DNA of 64,000 nt, taken from NCBI GenBank assembly GCA_938074045.1, contig CALJGI010000004.1:482093-546092 (forward strand). Reading direction: 5' to 3'. The position numbers and the translations under genes were made by a program. Below are positions 28,887 through 37,300 of the stretch, in pieces (the stretch's first letter is position 1; each line of letters opens with the position of its first letter). The notes under the pieces were generated by a model. That model did not search any database. It was not told where the DNA came from and was given only the letters and a program-made list of their open reading frames with translations. Source of the DNA: an uncultured Halieaceae bacterium. Its GTDB lineage: Bacteria; Pseudomonadota; Gammaproteobacteria; Pseudomonadales; Halieaceae.

Positions 28887-30145
28887 TGTTTGCCACAGCA
28901 GACAGTATTTCATCCGAGTCCGTGGAAGCCCGGGTATCGCTGCTTATCGAGACAGTTGATGAGCCGGGTGCATTACACGATATGTTGCGTTACTTCTGGA
29001 AGCACGAGATCAACTTGACGCACATCGAGTCTCGACCGGTGCAAGACGGCAGTTTCGACTTCTACGTGGATTGCGCAGCCAGTCCATCGGACCCCTCTAT
29101 GGGCGCTCTATTGGATGACTTGCGTGGACGTTGCCGGAAACTTCTGGTCCTTGATGAGAAGTTGGTACCCTGGTTTCCGCGTCATATTGCTGAGCTTGAC
29201 GCCATTGCCAATAGCACACTCGATGCGGGAACCGACCTCGAAGCGGACCACCCGGGATTCAGTGACGTCGAGTACCGCCGGCGCAGAGCAGTTATAGATG
29301 AAGCGGCGCGAAATTTCAGAAATGGGGACCCATTGCCGTCAATTGAGTACTCCGCAGCTGAACAGGAGACCTGGGGTGAGGTTTATCGACGACTCAGAAA
29401 ATTGCACGAGGAGTTTGCCTGCGCCGCATATCGAAGCGTGATGGACGAGCTGGAAGCTGAAGGTCTCTATTCATCGGATCGGATCCCGCAGATAGCAGAC
29501 GTGAACCATTTTCTGCAACGCCGCACTGGCTTTCGATTGCGACCGGTAGCGGGACTGCTGGGCTCTCGAGATTTCCTCGCAGGTCTGGCATTCCGGGTAT
29601 TCTTTTGCACCCAATACATCAGGCACTCCTCGCGTCCTTTGTACACGCCAGAGCCCGATGTCTGCCACGAGTTGATTGGTCACGCCCCGATGTTTGCTGA
29701 CGCGGCATTCGCCGAATTTTCACAGGAGATAGGGCTGGCCAGCCTGGGCGCAACTGATGCGGAAATTGAGCGATTGGCTCGCTGCTACTGGCATGCGGTG
29801 GAATTTGGGCTGGTGCGTGAGCGCGGTAGCTTGAAGGCCTATGGTGCGGGATTGCTCTCCAGTTTTGGCGAATTGGAGTATGCCTGTGTAGAGCCGGACT
29901 CACCGGATGCAGGGGCCGGGCCCTTCCCCCGGCTATGCGATTGGGAGCCAGAGCTTGCAGCGGAGCAGGGATATCCGATAACCGAATATCAGCCCCTGTA
30001 TTTTGTTGCGAGATCGTTGCAGGACGCACGGGAAACCATGCAGGAATTCTGCAGGGGTTTGCCACGCCCATTTTATGCGCGGTATCAAAGCGCCACCCAG
30101 AGCATCTGGGTAGACCGGGCTTTACATGTAAGCTCCTCAATTTGA
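28886..30145 (+). CDS. Animal-like aromatic amino acid hydroxylase with ACT domain
   Basis: A tetrahydrobiopterin- and iron-dependent hydroxylase, most like phenylalanine 4-hydroxylase. The N-terminal ACT domain (about residues 14-85) holds the GAL and IESRP motifs that bind regulatory phenylalanine in animal enzymes. The catalytic domain (about 125-415) carries the iron ligands His261 and His266 in PDVCHELIGHAP and Glu306 in WHAVEFG; H-x4-H and 40-residue spacing equal the human enzyme. SQEIGLASLGA and YGAGLLSSFGELEY are near-verbatim eukaryotic blocks. Typical bacterial PhhA is about 260-300 residues without ACT; this has about 419. An ATG at 28832 would add 18 residues; 28886 is chosen because it overlaps the leader stop. 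No phhB (carbinolamine dehydratase) is nearby. Confidence 0.88.
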   Translation: MFATADSISSESVEARVSLLIETVDEPGALHDMLRYFWKHEINLTHIESRPVQDGSFDFYVDCAASPSDPSMGALLDDLRGRCRKLLVLDEKLVPWFPRHIAELDAIANSTLDAGTDLEADHPGFSDVEYRRRRAVIDEAARNFRNGDPLPSIEYSAAEQETWGEVYRRLRKLHEEFACAAYRSVMDELEAEGLYSSDRIPQIADVNHFLQRRTGFRLRPVAGLLGSRDFLAGLAFRVFFCTQYIRHSSRPLYTPEPDVCHELIGHAPMFADAAFAEFSQEIGLASLGATDAEIERLARCYWHAVEFGLVRERGSLKAYGAGLLSSFGELEYACVEPDSPDAGAGPFPRLCDWEPELAAEQGYPITEYQPLYFVARSLQDARETMQEFCRGLPRPFYARYQSATQSIWVDRALHVSSSI

Positions 30146-30184
30146 GGCGGTTCTGTCGCGTGTGTCCTGCGGCGGCCGAGCGGA

Positions 30185-30550
30185 TCAGTGCCTTTTAGAG
30201 GAGAGTATGAATTCTTCGAGCCGCTTGTCGATGCCGAAGACATGGCGGGTTAACCATTCTGTCAGAAACCGCGACACAATTTGCATGAACAATTCGTCCT
30301 GCTCCTGGTTCTCGGCGATCATTTTGTCCATTTCCTCACGAAACTGGTTGTGGGCGCGAATGTGTTCTTCGGTTCCCGGGTAGGCCAGCTCATTCATGTA
30401 GGCCTCCTCAATCGCGAAATGATTCTCGGTATAGTGACGCAGGAGCTGCAGCATATCCGGGCGCGCGTCGGGCTGGCCGACAAGATCGAGAATGTCGAAC
30501 AAAACCTGATGCTGAGTGTCTTGCCAGATGATCTCGCTGGTTTTCCTCAT
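30185..30550 (-). CDS. Bacteriohemerythrin
   Basis: The diiron-site pattern of the hemerythrin family is complete: DTQHQVLF, HFAIEE, EEHIRAHNQF and a C-terminal WLTRHVFGIDK. The four-helix protein binds oxygen (or senses it) and is soluble. With the ATG at 30550 it has 121 residues and begins close to the first helix; an in-frame GTG at 30622 would add 24 residues unlike the family. It is convergent with the aromatic hydroxylase, which also uses O2 and iron; a link is only speculation. Confidence 0.85.
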   Translation of the reverse strand: MRKTSEIIWQDTQHQVLFDILDLVGQPDARPDMLQLLRHYTENHFAIEEAYMNELAYPGTEEHIRAHNQFREEMDKMIAENQEQDELFMQIVSRFLTEWLTRHVFGIDKRLEEFILSSKRH

Positions 30551-30896
30551 AGTGCGCCGAGTTTGCCGGCTAATTGAAATCAGCGCCACGACCTGGATCA
30601 ATTTATCGTCGATCACAGCCACGATTGCCTAGCTATCTCCAGCGGCGGCAGTTTTTTTTCGTACGCCGCTAAACATGTTCGGGAGCTGTGTCTGGATCCC
30701 GCTATACACGAGACCGCGCAGCGGTGCGCACAACAACAACCACGACAGCAGGACCAGCCTGCGCTGGCGGCGATTATGAAAGTTTGTGAGGAACTACTGA
30801 ATTATTGATCCAGGGCAGCCTAATGACAGCCTACTGGATTGGCGTTGCGGTAGGAATAACGTATGGTTTCCTGGTCAACCCCGATGAGACGCGTAG

Positions 30897-32168
30897 ATGT
30901 CGAAGGTATTACTTATAAGTTCTGATTGTCATGCTGGCGCACTACCGGACGCCTACAAGGCCTTCATGCCAGCACAATTCCACCAGGCAGCCGACGAATG
31001 GTGGCTGCGTTACGCCCGAGAAATGATGCAGCGCCTGGGAACGTTTTTTGATCAGGAAGCCGTCGGTGATTTTACCTCGCAGGCCGGGGACGCCGGTGCG
31101 GGGAAATTTCAGCAGGACGCGACATCTCGCGCTCTCGAGGCTACAGATGAAGAGTTGTGGGCGTTTCTCAATGACCCCGACAGCACGATTGCGCCGCGGC
31201 GGGGCGAATGGGACCCGGCTGTCAGATTGCAGGAGCTGGAAGACGATGGCATTGCGGGGGAGGTGGTATTTCCGCAGATGGCGCCATTTGGTGCGGGCCT
31301 GATGCAATATAGACATCCTATTGACCCCGCCCATAATCTGGCCGGTAACCAGGCATACAATCGCTGGCTGGCGGATTTGTGCGCGCGCAACCCCGGTCGT
31401 CACGCAGGGGTTGCGATCGTCAATGTCGATGATATCGGGGCTACCGTGCAGGAAATTCGGGACGCTCACGCCATGGGGCTGTTTGGCGGTGTTCTCTTAC
31501 CCAGCAGTACGGGTGGGCACCCCTTTTATCACCATATCGAACGGTATGCGCCCGTGTGGGCTGTGTGTGAAGAGCTGAATATGCCCATTCACACCCACTC
31601 GGGGTGGTCACCCGATTATGGCGATGTCCCGTCTGCGGCTGCGATGTTTATCAGCGAGGTAGACATGTGGGCGCATCGGCCCTTTACGGCCATGGTCTGG
31701 TCGGGTGCCTTCGAACGCTATCCAGGACTTAAGCTGGTTCTTACTGAAACAGGATGCTCATGGATATTGGAATTGTTACGAACTTTGCGCTTCAAAGCCG
31801 ACAACCCACTGTTCGCTCATTTCACCAAGGGACTTTCCTTGACGCCGGAGCAGTACTTCCAGCGCAATTGCTACATCGGCGCATCCTTTCTGCCTCGACA
31901 TGAGGTGGGCGATCGCTATCGAATAGGTGTGGACAAACTAATGTGGGGATCCGATTATCCGCACATGGAGGGGACCTGGCCCAACACCATGCCGCGGCTG
32001 CAGGAAACATTTCACGATGTTCCTGAGAGCGAAATACGCAGCATGTTGGGATTGCAGGCGGCGGAGGTTTTCGGATTTGATTTATCTGGAATGGAAAGAA
32101 TAGCAGACAGAATAGGCCCTGATATTGCTGAAATTACAACGCCTCCATTGCACGCAGAGGCAATTTGA
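30897..32168 (+). CDS. Amidohydrolase-2 family TIM-barrel hydrolase/decarboxylase
   Basis: The 423-residue protein matches the Amidohydro_2 family, whose members are metal-dependent decarboxylases and hydrolases. Visible are the first-strand SSDCHAG (in place of the usual DxHxH), the RHAGVAIVNVDD strand, MPIHTHSGWS with the metal-ligand histidine, the VLTETGCSWI strand, and the late LMWGSDYPHMEGTWPN block with the catalytic aspartate. It acts in the cytoplasm on an unknown carboxylic or ring substrate. No strong ribosome site is seen before the ATG. Behind it lie 800 bases of decayed sensor-kinase sequence. Confidence 0.85.
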   Translation: MSKVLLISSDCHAGALPDAYKAFMPAQFHQAADEWWLRYAREMMQRLGTFFDQEAVGDFTSQAGDAGAGKFQQDATSRALEATDEELWAFLNDPDSTIAPRRGEWDPAVRLQELEDDGIAGEVVFPQMAPFGAGLMQYRHPIDPAHNLAGNQAYNRWLADLCARNPGRHAGVAIVNVDDIGATVQEIRDAHAMGLFGGVLLPSSTGGHPFYHHIERYAPVWAVCEELNMPIHTHSGWSPDYGDVPSAAAMFISEVDMWAHRPFTAMVWSGAFERYPGLKLVLTETGCSWILELLRTLRFKADNPLFAHFTKGLSLTPEQYFQRNCYIGASFLPRHEVGDRYRIGVDKLMWGSDYPHMEGTWPNTMPRLQETFHDVPESEIRSMLGLQAAEVFGFDLSGMERIADRIGPDIAEITTPPLHAEAI

Positions 32169-32171
32169 GGC

Positions 32172-32912
32172 TGACTTTTAGTCCACCTCCTATGTGGTCT
32201 CCCAACTCTATGTTCCCGCCTTGTGTCTGAATAACTTAACGCGCGATGGCCAGTCCCAGGCCGCTACCACATTATCACCGTTCGCCAGAACTACCTCCAC
32301 GCGATGCCCGGAGTTCATGGCGTTGGTTAGAATATTGTTCAATGCGTGGTGCATGTCCGCTGGGCTGCTATCATTCCGGTACGTCCTTCCACCGCTTGGT
32401 GCACGCTGACCTGCATGGTGTTGAAAGCAATGCTGGCCTGGCGTAATTCACTGCTACCCAGCTCATTGATGGGTGGTGCATGAAGATCTGTTCCGGGCGT
32501 TCAGCGGCGGCAGCGAATACTCGCAGTGGCTTGCAAAAATCATCCGGACGATCCCAGGGTGGATGGTGTGACAACCCCCTCCTCCCCCCAGGTTTGATCA
32601 TTCAGTTTCACCCATATTTGCTGGCGCCCGCTGGTCTGGAATTATGGTGCAGGTCCTGAATCTGCAGATGAATCCGGGATCAGTGCCGTGTACACGTCGG
32701 TACCCAGGCTGGCAGACAAGTTCTGAATCCTGCAGGCCGGCAATCAGGGCTGGTCGATGGTCGAAAGGGAAGGTATTGAGCAGCGTTACTGCTGCTGGAA
32801 TGCGGTGACCGGTGAGCAGTTGCAGGTGTGTGGTTGAATTTTCCGATTGATTTGACCAAAACCAGGCTTTACTAGCCAATTGGACGAACATAGTAGCGTC
32901 CGTCATGATACT
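32172..32912 (-). pseudogene. Decayed EnvZ/RstB-like sensor histidine kinase
   Basis: No long frame survives, but reading this strand across frames recovers kinase parts in the right order: a sensor-like stretch (TLLNTFPFDHRPALIAGLQD), a following piece ending in QQIWVKLNDQTWGEEG, the HAMP end (KPLRVFAAAAER, then after a frameshift DLHAPPINELGSSELRQA and SIAFNTMQVSVHQ), an N-box-like HHALNNILTNAMN, and the G-box SGLGLAIAR, then a stop codon, then VIQTQGGNIELGDHIGG. The second membrane span and the phospho-accepting His region are not found, so there were internal deletions too. No response-regulator gene is next to it. Confidence 0.7.
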
Positions 32913-32964
32913 GGTTTCACGGGCGACAATTATTTCAAATTTTATAAAGGGGTAGTGGAGCGCA

Positions 32965-33573
32965 ATGGATCTCGAAAGAAAAGTGGTGCCACTGGGTCAT
33001 TGCCCGGCGTTGTTGGTGGTGGACATGATCAATGGCTTCACGGATCCAGCCTGCCCACTCGGATGTGCCTGTCCCGATGTGGTGGCGGCAAATGTGGACC
33101 TATTGTCGGCATTCCGAGCGGCTGCGCTGCCTGTGCTGTTCACCACCGTTGTCTACCGTGACGAGAGCCAGGCGCGGGTCTTCAGAAATCGCGTTGCTGC
33201 CCTAAACGTATTGACGCCAGACTCTAACTGGGTTGCGGTCGATCCCGCGCTGGAGCGGAGGGAGGACGAGGTGCTGATTGAAAAACAATGGGCCAGCGCC
33301 TTTCATCGTACTGATCTTGACCATCGTCTGCGTGACATGGGTGTGGACTCTTTAGTGGTCACTGGGCTGACCACCAGTGGCTGTGTGCGCGCCACTGTTG
33401 TCGATGGTTTGCAATATGATTATCCAGTTCAGGTACCCCGCGCGGCGGTTGGGGATCGAAATGCCGAGGCCCATGCCGCCAATCTGTTTGATATGCATGC
33501 CAAGTATGCGGATGTGGTAGAGGTCAGCGATGTACTGGCATCGCTGGATAGGTCTTTCCCTGATGCCGACTAG
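32965..33573 (+). CDS. Isochorismatase-family cysteine hydrolase
   Basis: The 202-residue alpha/beta hydrolase has the catalytic triad of the family: Asp20 in LLVVDMINGF, Lys107 in LIEKQWASAF and Cys140 in TTSGCVRATVVDG. Members cleave isochorismate, nicotinamide, N-carbamoylsarcosine or other amides; the TTSGC loop and overall length resemble N-carbamoylsarcosine amidase relatives, but the substrate is not determined. It stands intact between a decayed kinase and a decayed paralogue on the opposite strand, 11 bases beyond its stop. Confidence 0.85.
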   Translation: MDLERKVVPLGHCPALLVVDMINGFTDPACPLGCACPDVVAANVDLLSAFRAAALPVLFTTVVYRDESQARVFRNRVAALNVLTPDSNWVAVDPALERREDEVLIEKQWASAFHRTDLDHRLRDMGVDSLVVTGLTTSGCVRATVVDGLQYDYPVQVPRAAVGDRNAEAHAANLFDMHAKYADVVEVSDVLASLDRSFPDAD

Positions 33574-33584
33574 CGATCTCGCTG

Positions 33585-34090
33585 TCAGTGTTGCTGGGGC
33601 GGGACCGTTCGGGATTTGATCCTGGGCAGGGCAGGGGTACCTTTAATAACTTCCGTATCAATCCGGTGCCAGACACATAGAGACTGCAGCTGGGTTTCAA
33701 AACAAGCCGAGGGAAGTTGCTTGCAGTAAATGACGTCCCGCTGTTCCTCGATGGTCAGTCAATCGTCAAATTCTGCCCGCTCAGAACCAAAGCCGATGTT
33801 TTGCAATGAGTCGGGCGTGTCGGTACGGGTGCTGCAGATACCACAATCCTCGCCGGACTCCATATAGGCCACATGGGTCCACACAACCGGCCAGTTCAGT
33901 CCTCAATAGGGGGTAGCGAGGTTGTCCATATATTCCATATGCCGTGGGTCGGTTTCATAAGCCGTCTTGAAGAGGTCAGTGGGGTGTAAGCCTTTTGGGG
34001 GTCAACATTGACCAGAATAGCCTTGTCCCCCAAAGCCGAATCATAGGCTCTGCTGGCGCGTGTAGCACCGTCCTCCCTATCCCTTACGAT
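33585..34090 (-). pseudogene. Decayed isochorismatase-family paralogue
   Basis: On this strand a family-like N-terminus (SRAYDSALGDKAILVNVDPQKAYT) is followed by a frameshift near 33985 in a C run, then by one continuous frame: TDLFKTAYETDPRH, WPVVWTHVAYMESGEDCG, STRTDTPDSLQNIGFGS, DVIYCKQLPSACFETQLQS and CVWHRIDTEVIKGT. Two TGA codons interrupt it (33903-33905 and 33759-33761), and the catalytic-Cys loop expected after VIKGT is replaced by unrelated sequence up to a stop at 33585. It ends tail-to-tail with the intact isochorismatase gene. The interval 34090-34279 shows nothing I can name. Confidence 0.7.
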
Positions 34091-34279
34091 CGGTATGGCC
34101 TGTGTGGTACTCAGGCTGTTTTATGCCACGGAAATACCCGCATATTCGGTCCTGATGATATGCTTGCAGGTCTGCCTGTTGTCGCGCGCTGGTGGGATGA
34201 GACAAAGCGGTCGACCAGTCATTGCTTGAGCTGGAAGACGGCTATAATGAGTTACTGAATATGGTCGGAGTGCAAAAAA

Positions 34280-35182
34280 GTGTCTGAAAGAGTTTGGATT
34301 ACCGAAGTTGGGCCGCGAGACGGGCTGCAGAATCAGCCGAAGATTCTCACCCCGGCTGAACGGGTGCAGTTGGTCAGGTCCCTCGATCGCACGGGTGTGC
34401 CCTGCATTGAAGTGGGCAGTTTCGTCTCACCCAAGGCGGTGCCGGCCATGGCCAATACTGATCAGGTAGTAGCCGAACTGGGTAATGATGAGCGCTATTG
34501 TGCTCTCATCCCCAACCTAAAAGGCTACGAGTTGGCACGTGCGGCGGGTGTGCGCTGGGTGACGATGGTGCTATATGCGAGTGAGACTTTCAGTCATCGA
34601 AACGTTGGTATGAGCAAAGTGGCTGCCGAAGAAGCGACCGCTGAAATTATCAGACGAGCAAAAGAGGATGGTGTGGGGGTGATCGCCACAGCATCGGCGT
34701 GTTTTGAGTGCCCCTATGACGGTGCGACTGATCCGGCCGTGGTGGAAGGCATTGCAGCCAGATTTTTGGATCAGGGAGTAGACGTATTTGTGGTGGCTGA
34801 CACCATCGGTGCGGCCAACCCCGGGCAGGTGAAATCGTTGATGCAGTCTTTGGTTTCGCAGCATGGGGCGGAGCGACTGGGTTGTCACTTTCACGACACC
34901 CGGGCAATGGGGGTGGCCAATGTGTACTCCGCTCTTGAAGTGGGCATTCGAAGATTTGATGCCTGCATTGCTGGCCTGGGTGGATGCCCGTTCGCGCCCG
35001 GCGCCACTGGTAATGTGGCCACGGAAGATGTGGTTATGATGCTGCAGCAAATGGGCTTTGATACCGGCATTGACCTGGCGGCTCTAATGTCGGCTTCAGC
35101 GCTGGCCGAACAGCTTACCGGTACTGCGCCCGGCGGTCGCGCCCGCGCCTGGCTAGAGAAAAATTATCGGGAATCTGCCTGA
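34280..35182 (+). CDS. mvaB: Hydroxymethylglutaryl-CoA lyase
   Basis: The 300-residue DRE-TIM metallolyase splits HMG-CoA into acetoacetate and acetyl-CoA, the last step of leucine breakdown. Signatures: EVGPRDGLQN at the start with the catalytic Arg/Asp, HFHDTRAMG with metal-ligand histidines, and GLGGCPFAPGATGN, the family signature with the active-site cysteine. The start is a GTG at 34280 with GGAG 9 bases upstream. The other leucine-pathway genes (liu/mcc) are not in the window, so here it stands alone in a decayed neighbourhood. Confidence 0.93.
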   Translation: MSERVWITEVGPRDGLQNQPKILTPAERVQLVRSLDRTGVPCIEVGSFVSPKAVPAMANTDQVVAELGNDERYCALIPNLKGYELARAAGVRWVTMVLYASETFSHRNVGMSKVAAEEATAEIIRRAKEDGVGVIATASACFECPYDGATDPAVVEGIAARFLDQGVDVFVVADTIGAANPGQVKSLMQSLVSQHGAERLGCHFHDTRAMGVANVYSALEVGIRRFDACIAGLGGCPFAPGATGNVATEDVVMMLQQMGFDTGIDLAALMSASALAEQLTGTAPGGRARAWLEKNYRESA

Positions 35183-35270
35183 TCGAGGCGCATATCCCAG
35201 TGCTGGTCTGGGCTTCGTTGCCAGCAGTAGCGAATCAATAACCCGCTATCATCTTTTATTACCTTGGCAG

Positions 35271-35702
35271 ATATTTCGAGATTTGGTGTTGCTGGAGTGG
35301 GATTACGCTGATCGATACACCAATCCGGTCACTGCACCTGGCTGGCCGCGCGCACATATTGGGCATAACATCAATCCTTCTGAGCATTTTACTTTTACAA
35401 CATCACTGGCAGAGCTGCATGATCGAGATGTAATGTCGGCAAAATACGTGGCGGGGTTCGCCCGCTTAAGCCCCTGGTGGCCATGGATGCGTATGGGTCA
35501 GTCTGGCGTGGAGGCTACGCTGTTCGGGCGCATGTTTTCCGTAAAGGGAGCCCGTGGTGCGGCGGATATCCCGCCAAAAGCTCTGAACTACACTTAGCGG
35601 CATCATCCAGAGTTTCTTGAACCCTGTATTGACCAGGATGACGGCGCTCCTAGTGGCGCCTGGGAGGCCTACTCGCGAGAGATTCCCCCCGAGACTTCAT
35701 AA
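35271..35702 (+). pseudogene. Decayed DUF1838-family gene fragment
   Basis: A frame with no plausible start codon encodes pieces typical of the DUF1838 family: the LLEWDYADRYTNPVT strand near the beginning, then SAKYVAGFARLSPWWPWMRMG and LFGRMFSVKGARG. A TAG at 35595-35597 interrupts it, but the same frame continues with family-like sequence (RHHPEFLEPCIDQDDGAPSG, then WEAYSREIPPE) to a stop at 35700-35702. The N-terminal half of the usual protein is missing. DUF1838 proteins are exported proteins of unknown function. Confidence 0.6.
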
Positions 35703-35765
35703 ACAAAATAGTGGATCATGATTTAGTGACGAACCTGCTGCCGTCTGAGGAATGAGGGATTAGAC

Positions 35766-36665
35766 ATGCATCCAACTGAACTTGCTGGACCAGTGGCGGA
35801 GCAAATGGCTGAGCTTGCAGTGGACGGCTCCATCGAGTTGATAGAAGCCAGTACCAAGCCCATTCATCCGGGTCAGGATTTGCTGCCCTACCTTACAAGC
35901 GTCTTCGTGCCAGCGATGGCCAAGCGCCCACTTATGTCAAATCTGGACCGGTTACGAGCCCTTTGCAGCGCCGGCTACAACCCAGTGCCTCACCTGGCAG
36001 CCAGACGACTGGAATCAGCTGAACAACTCCGCGAATTTTTATCTATCGCGGTGGTCGAAGCGAAAGTGCAGCGTGTACTCCTGATTGCTGGCGACGAGCA
36101 AACACCGGTTGGACCCTTCGTCGATACTCTCGCCATATTGGATAGTGGTATTCTGGAGGAGTGTGGGATACATGAGGTGAGTTTTGCCGGTTATCCCGAA
36201 GGACATTCGCTGATTTCACACCAAGGTTTGCAGTCCAGTCTGGAATACAAACTGGACTGGGCCAGGAAGGCGGGGGTGGGAGTGTCTGTGGTAACGCAGT
36301 TCTGTTTTGCCCCCGTGCGGATCATTCAGTTCTGCACGACTCTCGAGAAAGAGGCTCCCGGGGTCCCGGTTTATGTCGGTCTGGCCGGACCCACCAGCGT
36401 CACTACCTTGTTTCAATACGCCCGTATGTGTGGTGTCAGTACTTCGCTACGGGCATTAAAGGATCTTGGAATCAAGGCTGCACAGCTGGCGATGCACACT
36501 GACCCCTCCGAGCAATTGCAAATGCTGGCTCACCATTGCCTGACTCATCATTCCAACAACATTATCGGTGTTCACGTATTCAGCTTTGGTGGATTCACTG
36601 AGTCTGCGCGCTGGATGCATGATGTGATCGCAGGCGCCAGCAACACGGTGAACGTGACTAGCTGA
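35766..36665 (+). CDS. Methylenetetrahydrofolate reductase-family protein (MetF-like)
   Basis: The 299-residue protein has the TIM-barrel segments of the MetF family: LTSVFVPAMAK, the VQRVLLIAGDE strand, the SFAGYPEGHSLI segment that contacts folate or flavin in MetF, and the VTQFCFAP strand with the conserved FCFxP arrangement. It diverges from true MetF in the first 50 residues, where the glutamate of the usual SFEFFPP motif is not evident. It may be a folate- or C1-linked reductase of a specialised pathway. It follows the decayed DUF1838 fragment and converges on the next gene. Confidence 0.7.
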   Translation: MHPTELAGPVAEQMAELAVDGSIELIEASTKPIHPGQDLLPYLTSVFVPAMAKRPLMSNLDRLRALCSAGYNPVPHLAARRLESAEQLREFLSIAVVEAKVQRVLLIAGDEQTPVGPFVDTLAILDSGILEECGIHEVSFAGYPEGHSLISHQGLQSSLEYKLDWARKAGVGVSVVTQFCFAPVRIIQFCTTLEKEAPGVPVYVGLAGPTSVTTLFQYARMCGVSTSLRALKDLGIKAAQLAMHTDPSEQLQMLAHHCLTHHSNNIIGVHVFSFGGFTESARWMHDVIAGASNTVNVTS

Positions 36666-36694
36666 CTGGATATTGGTTTCAGGCGGTTACTGGT

Positions 36695-37285
36695 TTAACG
36701 GGGTTCGAGACCCCGTTTGGCTCTTTCTCGATTCATGCGGTCCAGATCACCACTCAGGCGTTCGCCCAGTTCTGATTCGTCAACCTTGCCGGCCATGTGT
36801 CGACCGGCCGTCCCTGCGTTGTACATTATTTTCTTTACCGGCGTGACGCAGAGAATAGTTCGTAGCGGTGAATCGAGCAGGGAGTAAAATGCCGCTTCAC
36901 CCTCCGGGTTGTCGGGGCTGACACGTTTGGATAACGCTGTGTAGAACCAGTTTTTTGTTTCATCGTCTTCAAAAAATTCGCCATGGCCTTTGAAGGTGAT
37001 TGCGCCAGATGGCAACGTGCCGTCAGCGTTTGCATAACCAGCGCTGCTGACGTTGACAGAAACCCGGTTGTCCCGCTTGATCGCAGCGGCGCGGTGGCGG
37101 TGTGCTGCAAAGGTGATCCATATCTTGCCGTCGCGCCAGACGAATGACTGGGTCACGCCGACCGGCCATCCATCCTTGGTTCCCCACATCAGTACGCACT
37201 CAAGTGAGTTGTTCATCAACTGGTCGATCTCTTCATCGGTGAAAGGATAGATCGATACGATTTCGTGATCGTGTGTATGCGCCAT
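36695..37285 (-). CDS. Pyridoxamine 5'-phosphate oxidase-like flavin-binding protein
   Basis: The 196-residue protein has a split-barrel fold signature: CVLMWGTKDGWPVGVTQSFVWRDG strand pair, then AHRHRAAAIKRDNRVSVNVSS, the segment that in this family binds FMN or F420, and GAITFKGHGEFFEDDE. Members reduce or oxidise varied substrates. The ATG at 37285 is chosen because GGAG lies 6 bases before it; an in-frame TTG at 37297 adds four residues. A 5'-truncated frame lies 15 bases upstream on the same strand. Confidence 0.7.
   Translation of the reverse strand: MAHTHDHEIVSIYPFTDEEIDQLMNNSLECVLMWGTKDGWPVGVTQSFVWRDGKIWITFAAHRHRAAAIKRDNRVSVNVSSAGYANADGTLPSGAITFKGHGEFFEDDETKNWFYTALSKRVSPDNPEGEAAFYSLLDSPLRTILCVTPVKKIMYNAGTAGRHMAGKVDESELGERLSGDLDRMNRERAKRGLEPR
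36697..36717. terminator. Hairpin between convergent genes
   Basis: AACGGGG (36697-36703) and CCCCGTT (36711-36717) are a perfect seven-pair inverted repeat with a seven-base loop. It overlaps the last codons of the leftward PNPOx-like gene and lies 31 bases past the rightward MetF-like stop. T-tails are short on both sides, so any termination would be weak. Confidence 0.3.
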
Positions 37286-37300
37286 ACCGGGCTCCAATAA

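Noticed and set aside
30823..30918. 31-codon frame MTAYWIGVAVGITYG overlapping the amidohydrolase start
   Set aside because: No clear ribosome site, its C-terminal half is Arg-rich out-of-frame coding sequence, and it overlaps a well-supported start.
33585..33985. Two in-frame TGA codons read as selenocysteine or recoded tryptophan
   Set aside because: No selenocysteine-insertion structure was seen, neither site is a catalytic position, a frameshift precedes them and the active-site end is lost, so decay explains it better.
36697..36717. T-arm-like sequence (five-pair stem, loop beginning TTCGA) suggesting a tRNA
   Set aside because: No acceptor, D- or anticodon arm fits around it, the loop ends in A where a pyrimidine is expected, and it is the coding end of the PNPOx-like gene.
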